The notes below the pieces were generated by a model. That model had not been told where the DNA came from, made no database searches, and worked only from the letters and a program-made list of their open reading frames with translations. A program made the translations under genes and the position numbers. 64,000 bases of DNA from Paraburkholderia podalyriae (lineage in GTDB: Bacteria; Pseudomonadota; Gammaproteobacteria; Burkholderiales; Burkholderiaceae), in assembly GCF_014397785.1 (NCBI RefSeq), contig NZ_VZQQ01000006.1, positions 62,001-126,000 on the forward strand, read 5' to 3'. Shown here one piece after another: positions 8,774 to 19,699 of this stretch. Each line of letters opens with the position of its first letter. Within the stretch, counting starts at the first letter, position 1.

Positions 8774-9576
8774 GACGACCCCGCCACGCGATCGCGCAGC
8801 GCAACCCTGCGCGAAAACACCTGCCGGGGCCGCAGGTCGGTGCCGAGCGTACTCACGCCGTCGCAATCGACGTACTTCGACCGCTGCCCTTGCGGCGCGC
8901 CGCGCACCAGCACGCAGACATCGACCGCGACGACGTTCGTCCATTGATCCGCCGACACGGCCGATGCATCCACCGTATCCGCGGCACCGTCCAGCCAGTA
9001 GCGCAACCGCACGCGTTCTACGCCTTCGACCAGCGGCTGCGCGGATCCGGCATTGCCGCTGCCTACGCAGTAAAGCTCCGGCTCGCCGGTCGAGCCGCTG
9101 ACGTTGGCGAAGTAGCGATTGACCACCGGCGCGCCCTGGTCGCCAAGGACCGCAACGCTGCTCTTAACGGCCTGCCCGACGCAGTCGGTGACCTGCCCGC
9201 TCGACGATGCCCAGGTCGATACGACGTCTGCGACGTAACGGATCGCGACGCCATCCGAACCGTTACTCAACGTGGAGCAGGCGAGGCTGTCGTCGGCGCC
9301 GATCGGGCGACCGCCCGAGCAGCCGAACAGCGCGGGCGCCGCGTTATAGCCAACGACATCGGCAGGGACGAAGCCTGCCATCTGCAATTGCTGGCCGATC
9401 AGCATCAGCGCGGTCAACCCGGTTTCGCGAATCCGGCTCGTGTTGCTTGCCTGCACGAACGCGTTGCGCTGCGCCGTGTAGAGGGACACGGCGCCCGCGC
9501 TCACGATCAGTCCAAGGGTCATCGCGATCAGGAATTCGACCAATGTATGACCGCGTGCGCAATGCGGCGGCTTCAT
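8770..9576 (-). CDS. minor pilin, PilW-like
   Basis: A 268-residue prepilin. A nine-residue leader ending in Gly is followed by HTLVEFLIAMTLGLIVSAGAV, with Glu at +5 but His at +1 where Phe is usual. The C-terminal part (VEGVERVRLRYWLD) matches PilW. The frame runs upstream inside pilV, but the ATG at 9576 overlaps the pilV stop as ATGA and is the evident start. PilW joins PilV, PilX and PilE in the priming complex of type IV pili. Confidence 0.87.
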   Translation of the reverse strand: MKPPHCARGHTLVEFLIAMTLGLIVSAGAVSLYTAQRNAFVQASNTSRIRETGLTALMLIGQQLQMAGFVPADVVGYNAAPALFGCSGGRPIGADDSLACSTLSNGSDGVAIRYVADVVSTWASSSGQVTDCVGQAVKSSVAVLGDQGAPVVNRYFANVSGSTGEPELYCVGSGNAGSAQPLVEGVERVRLRYWLDGAADTVDASAVSADQWTNVVAVDVCVLVRGAPQGQRSKYVDCDGVSTLGTDLRPRQVFSRRVALRDRVAGSS

Positions 9577-10022
9577 TTCGCGAACGCCAACGCGACGCAC
9601 GACGACCCGACTGGTGCATCGACGTCGCCGCAAGGCTGCGCTGGTTGGGCAATCATGTCGCCCGCAGTGGGCCGGTCCCGCACGGACGCCCACGTCACCC
9701 GCGCCGTCGCGACCTCGCCGCTGGCGCCGATCGATGCCTCGCCGTGCGGTAGCAGAGCGCTCGCCCGCACTCTCCATTGATTGAGCGCGGCATCGCCCGA
9801 AGACGGCGTGCTCGTCGCTTCGGCAATCGAGTCGGCTATCCACGCGGCGCTCTCGCGCAGCGTCATTGCGCGCGCCTCGCGCGCGGTCCATACCTGAGCC
9901 GCGACCAGACCCAGCGCGCTCACCGCGACCAACACGACCGCCAGCATCACCTCGATCAGCGAGCTGCCGCCGCATGCCGATGCGCGCCCATGCGAACCGA
10001 TGTCGAGTGCGGGCCGTCTCAT
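9573..10022 (-). CDS. minor pilin, PilV-like
   Basis: A 149-residue prepilin: leader of 19 residues ending GG, then SSLIEVMLAVVLVAVSALGLVA with Glu at +5, and the PilV-typical AREARAMTLRESAAWIADSIAE. Start and stop both overlap their neighbours by ATGA, so it is coupled to fimT before it and pilW after it. Confidence 0.87.
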   Translation of the reverse strand: MRRPALDIGSHGRASACGGSSLIEVMLAVVLVAVSALGLVAAQVWTAREARAMTLRESAAWIADSIAEATSTPSSGDAALNQWRVRASALLPHGEASIGASGEVATARVTWASVRDRPTAGDMIAQPAQPCGDVDAPVGSSCVALAFAK

Positions 10023-10579
10023 GACGTCGCTCCACACGCGCCCTCCGAGATCCGCGCGCGACCACCTGCCGCGACGCTGATGCAGCGCCGCCATGGATTT
10101 CCCTGCATCGATTTCGATGGACTTCGCGGCGCTATATCGAAACTTCGAAACGAGCCGATCAGTTGCCCAGCCGGCGGTGTGAACGTCATGTCCGTCTGCA
10201 CGCCGGTGATGCTCACTGCCGCAAGCGCCGGCTGCGCGCGCAATAACGACGGCTTGCCGCCGTGCTCGGCGAATACGGCCCAGCCGCAGGCCCAGTCGCC
10301 GATGCCGTCGGCGCAGGGTTGGCCCGACGGCAGACAGAGTCGCGCCGCATCGACGCGACACACCGTGATGCGCGTGCCGCGCCGCAGCGCCTCGCTGCGC
10401 GCGTAGGCGAACGTGGATAGAAGCGCCTTCGAGCGCGCGTCGACCTGATCGCGCATATGCCATGCGGCGAACGACGGCATCGCCATCACGGTGGTCAGCA
10501 TCACGAGCGCTATCACCGCCAGCGTTTCGATGAGCGTGAAGCCGGCGCGTGACGGCCGGCGAATCCCCTTGCATTTCAT
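10019..10579 (-). CDS. minor pilin, FimT/GspH family
   Basis: A 186-residue prepilin. The leader ends in RAG and is followed by FTLIETLAVIALVMLTTVMAMPSF; the later segment DARSKALLSTFAYARSEALRR is the FimT/GspH signature. A GTG lies two codons upstream, but AGGGG is better placed for the ATG at 10579. This is the first gene of the pilin operon fimT-pilV-pilW-pilX-pilE. No pilY1 adhesin gene is present in the run. Confidence 0.87.
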   Translation of the reverse strand: MKCKGIRRPSRAGFTLIETLAVIALVMLTTVMAMPSFAAWHMRDQVDARSKALLSTFAYARSEALRRGTRITVCRVDAARLCLPSGQPCADGIGDWACGWAVFAEHGGKPSLLRAQPALAAVSITGVQTDMTFTPPAGQLIGSFRSFDIAPRSPSKSMQGNPWRRCISVAAGGRARISEGACGATS

Positions 10580-10798
10580 CTGCACCCCTGAGCGTTTCGA
10601 ACAGATGCAGTCAATCTAGCGATTTGCGAGCGATGCGACCATCGTCCGAATGGCCAGGTGGCATTCAGACGCTAGCGCGCGCAACAATGCACGTGACGAT
10701 CGATCACGGAGGCGGGAGAAGCAATGCGTGAAAAGAAGCGCGAAATGCGCGAGGCGATGCGTGCGAACGACCGCGGCTCAGGTGCGGCACGCGTGCGC

Positions 10799-11281
10799 TC
10801 AGCGCTTGCGGGAAGGCTTGGGCGGGGAAGAGGCGCGGCGGAATTCCTCGATCACGTCCTCGAATTCGGAGACGTCTTCGAAGCGCCGGTATACGGAAGC
10901 GAAGCGAACATAGGCGATCGTGTCGAGCGCACGCAACTCGTTCATCACAAGTTCGCCGAGGCGCTCGCTGCGCACCTCGCGCTCGCCGCTGCCGAGCAGC
11001 TGATACTCGATGCGGGCGACCGCCGCCTCGATCGCGTCCACCGCCACCGGACGCTTGCGCAGCGCCAGTTGCATGCTCGCGACGATCTTGCGGCGATCGA
11101 ATTCCGTGCGGGTCCCATCCTTCTTGACGACCGACGGCAACGCCAGCTCGACCCGCTCATACGTCGTGAAACGTTTGTCGCAGGCCGGGCAGCGGCGGCG
11201 CCGGCGAATCGTCGCGCCGTCTTCGGATACGCGCGAGTCGACGACCTGCGTATCGGCGTGGCGACAGAAGGGGCAATGCAT
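10799..11281 (-). CDS. nrdR: transcriptional repressor NrdR
   Basis: A 160-residue ATP-cone repressor of ribonucleotide reductase genes. The N-terminal zinc ribbon shows MHCPFC and CPACDKRF, and the ATP cone starts at about residue 49 ([16 protein letters not shown]). The C-terminal extension is rich in basic residues and Pro. It lies 6 bp downstream of glyA on the same strand and is probably co-transcribed, a common pairing in this group. Confidence 0.96.
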   Translation of the reverse strand: MHCPFCRHADTQVVDSRVSEDGATIRRRRRCPACDKRFTTYERVELALPSVVKKDGTRTEFDRRKIVASMQLALRKRPVAVDAIEAAVARIEYQLLGSGEREVRSERLGELVMNELRALDTIAYVRFASVYRRFEDVSEFEDVIEEFRRASSPPKPSRKR

Positions 11282-11287
11282 GACGGC

Positions 11288-12535
<1,248 letters not shown>

Positions 12536-13087
12536 ACGGGTTCCGTTGAGTGTTTTCAGGTTGACCGGATCGTGCGCCGAATCCTGCGTAGAGGGTACAC
12601 AGCGGGGTACGCAGCGCTGTGGGCGGCGAGGCTTGCCCTGACGTGGCGAGTGGAGAGTCGCCGCATACGCGAGGCAGGCCAGCCACCGTCAGCGCAGATT
12701 AATGCGCGCGGTTCACGGCTGCCCAGGCGAACGGCAAAACGGCACCCCGCGCTTCACGGTGGGTTGTTCCACCTTGAACCCGATTGGTTGAATCGGCTGA
12801 GTCGGACGACTCGGTTCTATCGCCAGTCACGCAGGGTCGAGCGCGTTAGTGTATTGGAAGAGGCCCGAATAGGCAACCGACTTGCGGCTGCTCCAGCCGC
12901 CGCTGGCGGGGCCTCCGGACATACCGGCGGCCCCGCTGCGCAACCGTCCGACGAAAGCGCGCGCGCCGCGCCGCGCACCCGTTGCGCGTCGCCGCGGCAG
13001 CCGCCGATCCGGCTCGTGCAGCCTTGCCGCAGCGCGGCATTGGAAGTAGGCTTGGGGCCTTTGTCTGTCACCGACCAGGGAACTGCA
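12536..13087. other. 552-bp non-coding region between glyA and ydfG
   Basis: Very GC-rich with long stop-free frames on both strands, but none resembles a protein. It must contain the glyA promoter on the minus side and the ydfG promoter on the plus side. A GC-rich inverted stretch lies at about 12890-12940. I see no riboswitch fold that I can support. Confidence 0.45.
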
Positions 13088-13834
13088 ATGATCGTGTTTG
13101 TCACAGGAGCGTCGGCCGGTTTCGGCGCCGCCATCGCCCGCTCGTTCGTCAAGGGCGGCCATCGTGTCGTCGCCACCGCTCGCCGCAAGGACCGCCTGCA
13201 GGCACTCGCCGACGAGTTCGGCGACGCGCTGCTGCCGTACGAGCTCGACGTGCGCGATCGCGCCGCCGTCGCAGCCGTGCCCGGCTCGCTGCCGGCCGAC
13301 TTCGCCGCGATCGACGTGCTCGTCAATAACGCCGGCCTCGCGCTCGGCACCGAGCCGGCGCAAAAGGCGAGCCTCGACGAATGGAACACGATGATCGAGA
13401 CCAATTGCACGGGCCTCGTGCAGGTCACGCATGCGCTGCTGCCCGGCATGGTCGAGCGCAATCGCGGGCATGTCTTCAATCTGGGCTCGGTGGCGGGCCG
13501 CTGGCCGTACGCGGGCGGCAACGTGTACGGTGCGACCAAGGCGTTCGTGCGCCAGTTCAGCCTGAACCTGCGCGCCGATCTCGCCGGCACTGCGCTGCGC
13601 GTGACCGACATCGAGCCGGGTCTGTGCGGCGGCACGGAATTCTCGAACGTACGCTATCGCGGCGACGACGACAAAGCCGCCAAGGTCTACGAAAACGTGC
13701 AGCCGCTGACGGCCGAAGACATCGCCGATTCGATCTACTGGATCGCCACGCGCCCGGCCCACGTCAACATCAACACGATCGAGCTGATGCCGGTCGCGCA
13801 GTCGTTCGGCGGTCTGTCCGTGCATCGCGGCTGA
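13088..13834 (+). CDS. ydfG: NADP-dependent 3-hydroxy acid dehydrogenase YdfG
   Basis: Short-chain dehydrogenase of 248 residues. It follows E. coli YdfG almost segment by segment, including VTGASAGFG (cofactor loop), NNAGLALG, the catalytic Tyr-Lys in GGNVYGATKAFVRQFSLNLR, and DIEPGL..GTEFSNVR. E. coli YdfG oxidises L-allo-threonine, serine and 3-hydroxy acids, and reduces malonic semialdehyde. ATG at 13088. It is monocistronic, with ybgC beginning about 130 bp later behind its own -10 box. Confidence 0.93.
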   Translation: MIVFVTGASAGFGAAIARSFVKGGHRVVATARRKDRLQALADEFGDALLPYELDVRDRAAVAAVPGSLPADFAAIDVLVNNAGLALGTEPAQKASLDEWNTMIETNCTGLVQVTHALLPGMVERNRGHVFNLGSVAGRWPYAGGNVYGATKAFVRQFSLNLRADLAGTALRVTDIEPGLCGGTEFSNVRYRGDDDKAAKVYENVQPLTAEDIADSIYWIATRPAHVNINTIELMPVAQSFGGLSVHRG

Positions 13835-13948
13835 GTGTGACGGCGGGCGGCGGCGGCCGCTACGATTGCTCGCGCCGCCGACTATCGCCGCCGACGCCCC
13901 CCGCACGCAACTCACACTTCGAAACAGACCCCGGGGTGTGCGTTCCGG

Positions 13949-13961
13949 TAGAATGCGCCGC
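13949..13961 (+). promoter_or_regulatory. -10 box immediately before ybgC (leaderless start)
   Basis: TAGAAT at 13949-13954 is followed by seven bases and then the ATG at 13962, so transcription should begin at or next to the A of the start codon. No ribosome site is visible. Confidence 0.5.
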
Positions 13962-14417
13962 ATGAATATGTCGACCAGCCAGCCCGGCGCGGAAATCGGC
14001 TACACGTGGCCCATCCGCGTGTACTACGAAGATACCGACGCCGGCGGCATCGTGTTTTTCGCCAACTACCTGAGATTTTTCGAACGGGCGCGCACCGAAT
14101 GGCTGCGCGCGTGCGGCGTCGACCAGCATCGGCTCGCGGCACAAAGCGATGCGATTTTCATCGTGCGCAGTACCGCAGTCGATTACCGGGCGCCGGCCCG
14201 GCTCGACGACATCGTGAAAATTGTCAGCCGGATCGAACGTCTTGGCCGAGCTTCGGTAGACTTCGTCCAGGAAGCGTGGCGCGAAGACACGTTGCTTGCC
14301 ACCGGCTCGGTCCGGGTTGGTTGTGTGGACCGCGCGACGCTGCGGCCGGCCGGGATCCCACCTTCGATCCTCGCCGCGCTGCGGCGCGGGCCGGACGTCA
14401 GCGAGAGCGCGGACTGA
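13962..14417 (+). CDS. ybgC: tol-pal system acyl-CoA thioesterase YbgC
   Basis: A 151-residue hot-dog-fold thioesterase, first gene of the tol-pal cluster. The 4HBT-family segment RVYYEDTDAGGIVFFANYLRFFERARTEW holds the catalytic Asp and is unmistakable. Three in-frame ATGs lie close together (13953, 13962, 13968); 13962 is chosen because a -10 box ends at 13954. Family members hydrolyse acyl-CoA or acyl-ACP and are linked to membrane phospholipid metabolism. Confidence 0.93.
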   Translation: MNMSTSQPGAEIGYTWPIRVYYEDTDAGGIVFFANYLRFFERARTEWLRACGVDQHRLAAQSDAIFIVRSTAVDYRAPARLDDIVKIVSRIERLGRASVDFVQEAWREDTLLATGSVRVGCVDRATLRPAGIPPSILAALRRGPDVSESAD

Positions 14418-14604
14418 ACAGCGGCGGCATGTCAACGAACGATGTCTGAGCCTCGTTGTTACGGGGCCAGTGAATACATACCGGTCAGGTAACACCAAGC
14501 ATGGTTCGGCTTCGATATCGCCGAAGCTTCCGTTTTGCCCACGGCAAGCTTGAAGCGGCCTTGCAGCCGGACGCGCCCTTCCCGGGACGTTAAAACGAAC
14601 CTTT

Positions 14605-15282
14605 ATGAACACTACACAAGATCTGTCGATCGTTTCACTCGTCCTCAACGCGAGCCTGCTGGCCCAGGCCGTCATGGCTCTGCTGCTGTTGCTGTCGCTA
14701 CTCTCCTGGACTTTCATCTTCCGCAAGTGGTTTGCGATTCGCCGGGCGCGCGCGCAAACTGAACGTTTCGAGCGTGATTTCTGGTCGGGCGGCGACCTTC
14801 AGGCGCTGTATCAGAGCGCCGCGAACAACCGCTACACGATCGGCGCGCTGGAGCGGATTTTCGAATCCGGCATGCGCGAATTCCTGAAAGGCAAAGAGAA
14901 ACGCCTGAACGATTCCGGCGCGATTCTCGACGGCGCCCGGCGCGCGATGCGCGCGGCGTTCCAGCGTGAAATGGACGTGCTCGAAGCGAACCTCGCGTTC
15001 CTCGCGTCGGTCGGTTCGGTCAGCCCGTATATCGGTCTGTTCGGCACGGTCTGGGGGATCATGAATGCCTTTCGCGGCCTCGCCAACGTGCAGCAGGCTA
15101 CGCTCGCGAACGTCGCGCCGGGCATCGCCGAGGCGCTGACCGCCACCGCGATCGGCCTGTTCGCCGCCATTCCGGCCGTGGTCGCGTATAACCGCTACGC
15201 GCACGACATCGACCGTCTGGCGATCCGTTTCGAAACCTTCATTGAAGAGTTCTCGAACATCCTGCAGCGCCAGGCACACTGA
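14605..15282 (+). CDS. tolQ: Tol-Pal system proton channel subunit TolQ
   Basis: Inner-membrane stator protein of 225 residues, homologous to ExbB and MotA. TolQ5-TolR2 uses the proton gradient to energise TolA during cell constriction. Three membrane segments are seen: about residues 14-36, 130-155 and 170-192 (GIAEALTATAIGLFAAIPAVVAYN). The GTVWGIMNAFRGL motif is conserved. A 187-bp gap separates it from ybgC; the tolR start follows 10 bp after its stop. Confidence 0.96.
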   Translation: MNTTQDLSIVSLVLNASLLAQAVMALLLLLSLLSWTFIFRKWFAIRRARAQTERFERDFWSGGDLQALYQSAANNRYTIGALERIFESGMREFLKGKEKRLNDSGAILDGARRAMRAAFQREMDVLEANLAFLASVGSVSPYIGLFGTVWGIMNAFRGLANVQQATLANVAPGIAEALTATAIGLFAAIPAVVAYNRYAHDIDRLAIRFETFIEEFSNILQRQAH

Positions 15283-15292
15283 GGAGGCCACG

Positions 15293-15739
15293 ATGGCAGG
15301 CTCCAGTTCCTCCAGCATGCGCGGCTCGCGCTCGCGTCGCGCAATGGCCGACATCAACGTCGTGCCGTATATCGACGTGATGCTCGTGCTGCTCGTGATC
15401 TTCATGGTCACGGCGCCGCTCGTCGCGCCGTCGATCGTCAATCTGCCGACCGTCGGCGGCGCCGCGCCGCAGCAGCAGACGCCGCCCGTGATCGTCAACA
15501 TCCGCGCGGACGGCAACATGAGCGTCAAGTACAAGGACGACTCCGGCACGCAGCAGCAGGAAGACATGACGAAGGCTGGCCTCAACGGTTTCATCGCCGA
15601 TCGGGCACAATCGCACCCCGATCAGCCCGTCGTGATCGCCGCCGACAAAACCGTGAAGTACGAAGTCGTGATGAACGTGATGTCCGAGTTGAAGGCTCGG
15701 GGCGTCAAGCGCGTCGGATTGCTCGTCAAATCGCAATGA
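15293..15739 (+). CDS. tolR: Tol-Pal system protein TolR
   Basis: A 148-residue bitopic inner-membrane protein of the TolQR motor. The single membrane helix IDVMLVLLVIFMVTAPL contains the essential proton-carrying Asp in VVPYIDVML. The periplasmic domain follows. GAGGAGG at 15281-15287 fixes the ATG at 15293. The stop overlaps the tolA start as ATGA. Confidence 0.96.
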   Translation: MAGSSSSSMRGSRSRRAMADINVVPYIDVMLVLLVIFMVTAPLVAPSIVNLPTVGGAAPQQQTPPVIVNIRADGNMSVKYKDDSGTQQQEDMTKAGLNGFIADRAQSHPDQPVVIAADKTVKYEVVMNVMSELKARGVKRVGLLVKSQ

Positions 15740-16776
15740 TCCGCAAGAATTCCGAATACCCGCTTCAGCCGCCGCGTGAACGCGGCACCGGGCGAGCTTT
15801 TCTGTTCGCGCTGGTGATGCATGCGCTGCTCGGATTCTTCCTGTATCAGGGCATCCAGTGGCAAAACAGCACGCCCGAAGGCGAGCAAGCGGAACTGTGG
15901 ACCGAGGTACCGGATTCGGCGATCCCGCATCCCGTCGTCACGCCGCCGCCCGCGCCGGTCGCCCCTGCTCCGCCCGTGCGCGACGAGCAGGCCGACATCG
16001 CGCTGCAGGAAAAGAAGCGCCAGCAGCAGGAAGCGGCTCGCGCCGCGCAACTGGCCGAGCAGCAGCGCCAGCTGAAACTGAAAGAGCAGCAGGAAGCGGA
16101 AGCGAAGCGACAGCAACAGCTGGCGGCAGATGAGGCGGCCCAGCTCGCGGCGCAGAAGGCCGCGAAGCTCAAGCAGCAGGCGCAACAGCAGCAGCAGCAA
16201 CAGCAGCAGGCCGAGAAGCTCAAGCAACAGCAGCTCGCCGAGCAGCAGAAGCAGCAGCAACTGAAAGAACAGCAGGAGCAGCAGCAAAAGCAGGCTCAGG
16301 CAGAAGCGCAGAAGAAGGCTGACGCCGAGAAAGCGGCGAAGACCAAGGCGCAAGCCGATGCGACGGCGCAGGCGAAGAAGCAGCTCGACAACGAACGTCG
16401 CACGCGGCTTGCGCAGATGCAGGGTCTGGCTGGCGGCGTGGGCGGCAGCAGCTCCAGCAGCAACGGACTCGGGAAGAACGGAACGGGAAGTGGCTCGGGG
16501 GGCACGGCGGCATCGCCCGGTTACGCCGACAAGGTGCGCCGGCTGGTGCTTCAGCATGTGAACTGGGGCGGCGAAACGGAAGGTCTCGAGACCGTGATCG
16601 CCGTGCGCTGTTCGCCGGACGGCAATCAGCTGAGCGCAAACATTACCCATGGCAGCGGCAACGCCGCGTGGGACGCCGCCGCGTTGCGGGCGGTGAAAGC
16701 CTCCGATCCGATGCCTCGGGACGTCAATGGCAAGACGCCCGACTACTTCCTTGTCACGCTGCGCCCGGCAAGTTGA
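15736..16776 (+). CDS. tolA: Tol-Pal system protein TolA
   Basis: A 346-residue protein spanning the periplasm. One N-terminal membrane helix (about residues 19-36, [18 protein letters not shown]) keeps the His that contacts TolQ/TolR. A Pro-rich linker ([11 protein letters not shown]) follows. Next is a long alpha-helical domain, about residues 85-225, built of Gln, Lys, Ala and Glu, with a run of eight to nine Gln coded by CAG/CAA. A Gly/Ser linker leads to the TonB-like C-terminal domain (residues 255-346) that binds TolB/Pal. Coupled to tolR by an ATGA overlap. Confidence 0.95.
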   Translation: MIRKNSEYPLQPPRERGTGRAFLFALVMHALLGFFLYQGIQWQNSTPEGEQAELWTEVPDSAIPHPVVTPPPAPVAPAPPVRDEQADIALQEKKRQQQEAARAAQLAEQQRQLKLKEQQEAEAKRQQQLAADEAAQLAAQKAAKLKQQAQQQQQQQQQAEKLKQQQLAEQQKQQQLKEQQEQQQKQAQAEAQKKADAEKAAKTKAQADATAQAKKQLDNERRTRLAQMQGLAGGVGGSSSSSNGLGKNGTGSGSGGTAASPGYADKVRRLVLQHVNWGGETEGLETVIAVRCSPDGNQLSANITHGSGNAAWDAAALRAVKASDPMPRDVNGKTPDYFLVTLRPAS

Positions 16777-16913
16777 TGTGCAGTCTGACAGCCGACCGAC
16801 AGCCAACGCCGCGCCCCACCCGGCGCGGGGTCAGGTGGGAACGAAATAGGCGTTTTCCGGTCTGTCTGCTGTCTCGAGTTTTAAGTAAAACCGTTTTGAG
16901 GAACCCATACAGC

Positions 16914-18206
16914 ATGAGTTTGATGACCAAGCTAGGCCTGCGAACACTCGTGGCAACGTGCCTGATCGCCGTCGGCGGCGCCGCCAACGCACAACTCAAC
17001 GTCCTCGTGACGGGCGTCGGATCCACACAGTTTCCCATCGCAACGGCGAATTTCGCCAATGAAGCGAACTCTCCGCAGCAGGTCAGCACGATCGTGCGTC
17101 AGGATCTGCAACGCAGCGGCAAATTCACGAATATCGACGCGGGCTCGACGCCGGTCTCCGAGACCGATTCCGTCGATCTCGGCGCATGGAAGGCGAAGGG
17201 CGCCAACGCGTTCGTCGCTGGCAGCGTGAACCGTCTGCCGAACGGCCAGTACGAAGTGCGCTTCAAGTTGTACGACACGGTCAAGGGCGAAAGCCTCGGC
17301 GGCCTCGTGCTGGTGAGCCCGGAAAGCGGTCTGCGCATGAGCGCGCACAAGGTCGCGGACTACATTTACGCAAAACTGATGGGCAATCGCGGCGTGTTCG
17401 CGACGCGCCTGTCGTATGTGATCAAGTCGGGCAACCGCTATCAGCTGCAGATCTCGGATTCGGACGGTCAGGACGCGCACATCGCGCTGTCGAGCCCCGA
17501 GCCGATCATCTCGCCGGCCTGGTCGCCGGACGGCACCAAGGTCGCTTACGTGTCGTTCGAGAAGAAGAAGCCGATCGTCTATATCCACGACCTGCCCACG
17601 GGCCGGCGCATCGTCGTATCGGACCAGAAGGGCAACAACAGTGCGCCGGCGTGGTCACCGGATGGCCGCACGCTCGCGGTAGCGCTGTCGCGCACCGGCA
17701 ATACGCAGATTTTCGCGGTCAACGCGGACGGCAGCGGTCTGCGTCGCCTCACGCAGGGCAGCTCGATCGACACCGAGCCGACCTACTCTCCTGACGGTCA
17801 GTCGATCTATTTCACGAGCGACCGCGGCGGCGCACCGCAGATCTACAAGATGCCGGCGCAAGGTGAAAGCGCGGGCAGCGCGCAACGCGTCACGTTTACG
17901 GGCAGCTACAACACCAGCCCACGTGTGAGTCCTGACGGCAAGGAGCTTGCCTACATCTCGCGCGTCGGCGGTGCATTCAAGCTGTACATCCAGGACCTGC
18001 AAGGCGGAACCGCCACGGGCCTGACGGACACGACACATGACGAATCGCCGAGCTTCGCGGCGAACGGTCAGTACATTCTTTACGCCACTCAGGTGAACGG
18101 CCGTGGCGTGTTGGCCGCAGTATCGACCGATGGTCGCACTCGGCAGGTCCTGTCCGTTCAGGGCGGCAGCGTACGCGAGCCGTCCTGGGGCCCGTTTATG
18201 CAATAA
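16914..18206 (+). CDS. tolB: Tol-Pal system beta-propeller protein TolB
   Basis: Periplasmic protein of 430 residues. The signal peptide ends at GGAANA before [10 protein letters not shown]. The N-terminal anticodon-binding-like domain is at about residues 25-160, and a six-bladed propeller carries repeated motifs of the form AWSPDGT / [18 protein letters not shown]. It binds Pal at the outer membrane. The ATG at 16914 gives a proper signal peptide. It lies 137 bp after tolA and 32 bp before pal. Confidence 0.96.
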   Translation: MSLMTKLGLRTLVATCLIAVGGAANAQLNVLVTGVGSTQFPIATANFANEANSPQQVSTIVRQDLQRSGKFTNIDAGSTPVSETDSVDLGAWKAKGANAFVAGSVNRLPNGQYEVRFKLYDTVKGESLGGLVLVSPESGLRMSAHKVADYIYAKLMGNRGVFATRLSYVIKSGNRYQLQISDSDGQDAHIALSSPEPIISPAWSPDGTKVAYVSFEKKKPIVYIHDLPTGRRIVVSDQKGNNSAPAWSPDGRTLAVALSRTGNTQIFAVNADGSGLRRLTQGSSIDTEPTYSPDGQSIYFTSDRGGAPQIYKMPAQGESAGSAQRVTFTGSYNTSPRVSPDGKELAYISRVGGAFKLYIQDLQGGTATGLTDTTHDESPSFAANGQYILYATQVNGRGVLAAVSTDGRTRQVLSVQGGSVREPSWGPFMQ

Positions 18207-18238
18207 CGTTGATGCAATAACACAAGGAGAGTATTCAA

Positions 18239-18745
18239 ATGATGTCCAAACTTCGTTTCGCATTCGCCGTCGTGATGGTCGGCGCATTGGCCGCATGTCA
18301 CTCGGGCGTCAAGCTCGACGAAAACGCCAACAAGGGCGCAGGCTCGGCTCAACCGAACCCGAACGACGTCGCGACGGTCAACGTCGACCCGCTGAACGAT
18401 CCGAACAGCCCGCTTGCCAAGCGCAGCATATACTTCGACTTCGACGCCTACTCGGTCAAGGACGATTATCAACCGCTGCTGCAACAACACGCGCAGTATC
18501 TGAAGAGCCACCCGCAGCGTCACGTGCTGATCCAGGGCAACACCGATGAGCGCGGCACCAGCGAATACAACCTCGCACTCGGCCAGAAGCGTGCTGAAGC
18601 CGTGCGTCGTTCGCTGTCTCTGATGGGCGTGGCGGACTCGCAAATGGAAGCCGTGAGCCTCGGCAAGGAAAAGCCGCTGGCAACGGGTCATGACGAAGCG
18701 TCGTGGGCACAGAACCGCCGCGCTGACCTCGTGTATCAACAGTAA
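18239..18745 (+). CDS. pal: peptidoglycan-associated lipoprotein Pal
   Basis: Outer-membrane lipoprotein of 168 residues. The lipobox LAAC puts the lipidated cysteine at residue 20. The OmpA-like domain (YFDFDAYSVKDDYQPLL ... NTDERGTSEYNLALGQKRA) binds peptidoglycan. AAGGAG at 18224-18229 favours the ATG at 18239 over the one at 18242. Between tolB and cpoB as usual. Confidence 0.97.
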   Translation: MMSKLRFAFAVVMVGALAACHSGVKLDENANKGAGSAQPNPNDVATVNVDPLNDPNSPLAKRSIYFDFDAYSVKDDYQPLLQQHAQYLKSHPQRHVLIQGNTDERGTSEYNLALGQKRAEAVRRSLSLMGVADSQMEAVSLGKEKPLATGHDEASWAQNRRADLVYQQ

Positions 18746-18765
18746 GCCAACGGGTGGTAAGCCGA

Positions 18766-19515
18766 ATGACGCATCGTTTCTCCTGGCTGCGGTTGGCCGC
18801 AGCGGCCTGCGTCGCAGGCACGGCGCTCGCGGCCGTGCCCGCCCATGCGGGCATGTTCGACGACGATCAGGCCCGCCAGGCCATTCTCGATCTGCGCTCG
18901 AAGACCGATAGTCTGTCGAGCCAGCTGTCGGCGGCGCAACGCACGATCCTCGATCAGTCCAACCGTCTCGACCAGCTGAACCAGCAGGTCGCGACGCTGC
19001 GTGGGCAGAACGAGGACATGGCGAACCAGCTCACGACGCTGCAAAAGCAGCAGAAGGACTACTACACCGATCTCGACACGCGCCTGAAGAAATTCGAGCC
19101 GCAGCAACAGACGGTGGACGGCGTCCAGGGCGAGGTGCAGCCGGGTGAAACCGAGGCGTTCAACGCGGCTTCACAGCAGTTCCGCAGCGGCGATTTCAAG
19201 AACGCGGCGACGTCGTTCCGTAGCTTCATCTCCAAATATCCGACCAGCCCTTATCAGCCAACCGCGCAATACTGGCTCGGCAATGCGCTGTATGCAATGC
19301 GCGACTACAAGGGTTCGACGGCGATCTGGCAAAGTGTCGTGAAGAACTATCCGCAGCATCCGCGTGCACCGGAAGCGCTGCTCGCGATCGCGAACAATCA
19401 GCTCGAACAAGGTCAGAAGGCCGCGGCGAAAAAGACGCTCGAGCAGATCGTCGCGCAATACGCCGGCTCGGACGTCGCGCAGTCGGCGCAGAGCAAGCTG
19501 TCGCAGATTAAGTAG
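18766..19515 (+). CDS. cpoB: cell division coordinator CpoB (YbgF)
   Basis: Periplasmic protein of 249 residues coordinating PBP1B activity with Tol-Pal constriction. The signal peptide ends at AVPAHA (about residue 28). A coiled coil follows (about 35-100, heptads such as LRSKTDSLSSQLSAAQ), then TPR repeats (about 125-249, YWLGNALYAMRDYKGS). The frame also opens at a GTG at 18754, but the ATG at 18766 gives the better signal peptide. Last gene of the tol-pal operon. Confidence 0.93.
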   Translation: MTHRFSWLRLAAAACVAGTALAAVPAHAGMFDDDQARQAILDLRSKTDSLSSQLSAAQRTILDQSNRLDQLNQQVATLRGQNEDMANQLTTLQKQQKDYYTDLDTRLKKFEPQQQTVDGVQGEVQPGETEAFNAASQQFRSGDFKNAATSFRSFISKYPTSPYQPTAQYWLGNALYAMRDYKGSTAIWQSVVKNYPQHPRAPEALLAIANNQLEQGQKAAAKKTLEQIVAQYAGSDVAQSAQSKLSQIK

Positions 19516-19601
19516 ATCGTGGTGTTGGATTGATCACGTTTTGATGTAGTTGGCAGTAACGCGCAGTGTCCGAAGTGATAGCCACGCGCGCCTCTCGCTG
19601 G

Positions 19602-19630
19602 AAAGCCCGGGTAGTGATGCCCGGGCTTTT
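19602..19630 (+). terminator. rho-independent terminator of the tol-pal operon
   Basis: AAAGCCCGGG (19602-19611) pairs with CCCGGGCTTT (19620-19629) around an 8-base loop and runs into T residues, 87 bp after the cpoB stop. Confidence 0.85.
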
Positions 19631-19656
19631 CATTTTGGGCTGGTGATCTTGCTGAG

Positions 19657-19685
19657 TTGACAGGGCATGGGTGCGCCGATATAAT
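19657..19685 (+). promoter_or_regulatory. consensus sigma-70 promoter of tRNA-Lys
   Basis: TTGACA (19657-19662) and TATAAT (19680-19685) are both perfect and 17 bp apart. The tRNA begins 14 bp after the -10 box. This is the only full-consensus promoter I noticed in the window. Confidence 0.9.
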
Positions 19686-19699
19686 TTTGCTTCTCTTTT

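Noticed and set aside
12536-13087. A riboswitch upstream of glyA
   Set aside because: GC-rich inverted stretches exist but no recognisable glycine, SAM or THF aptamer core.
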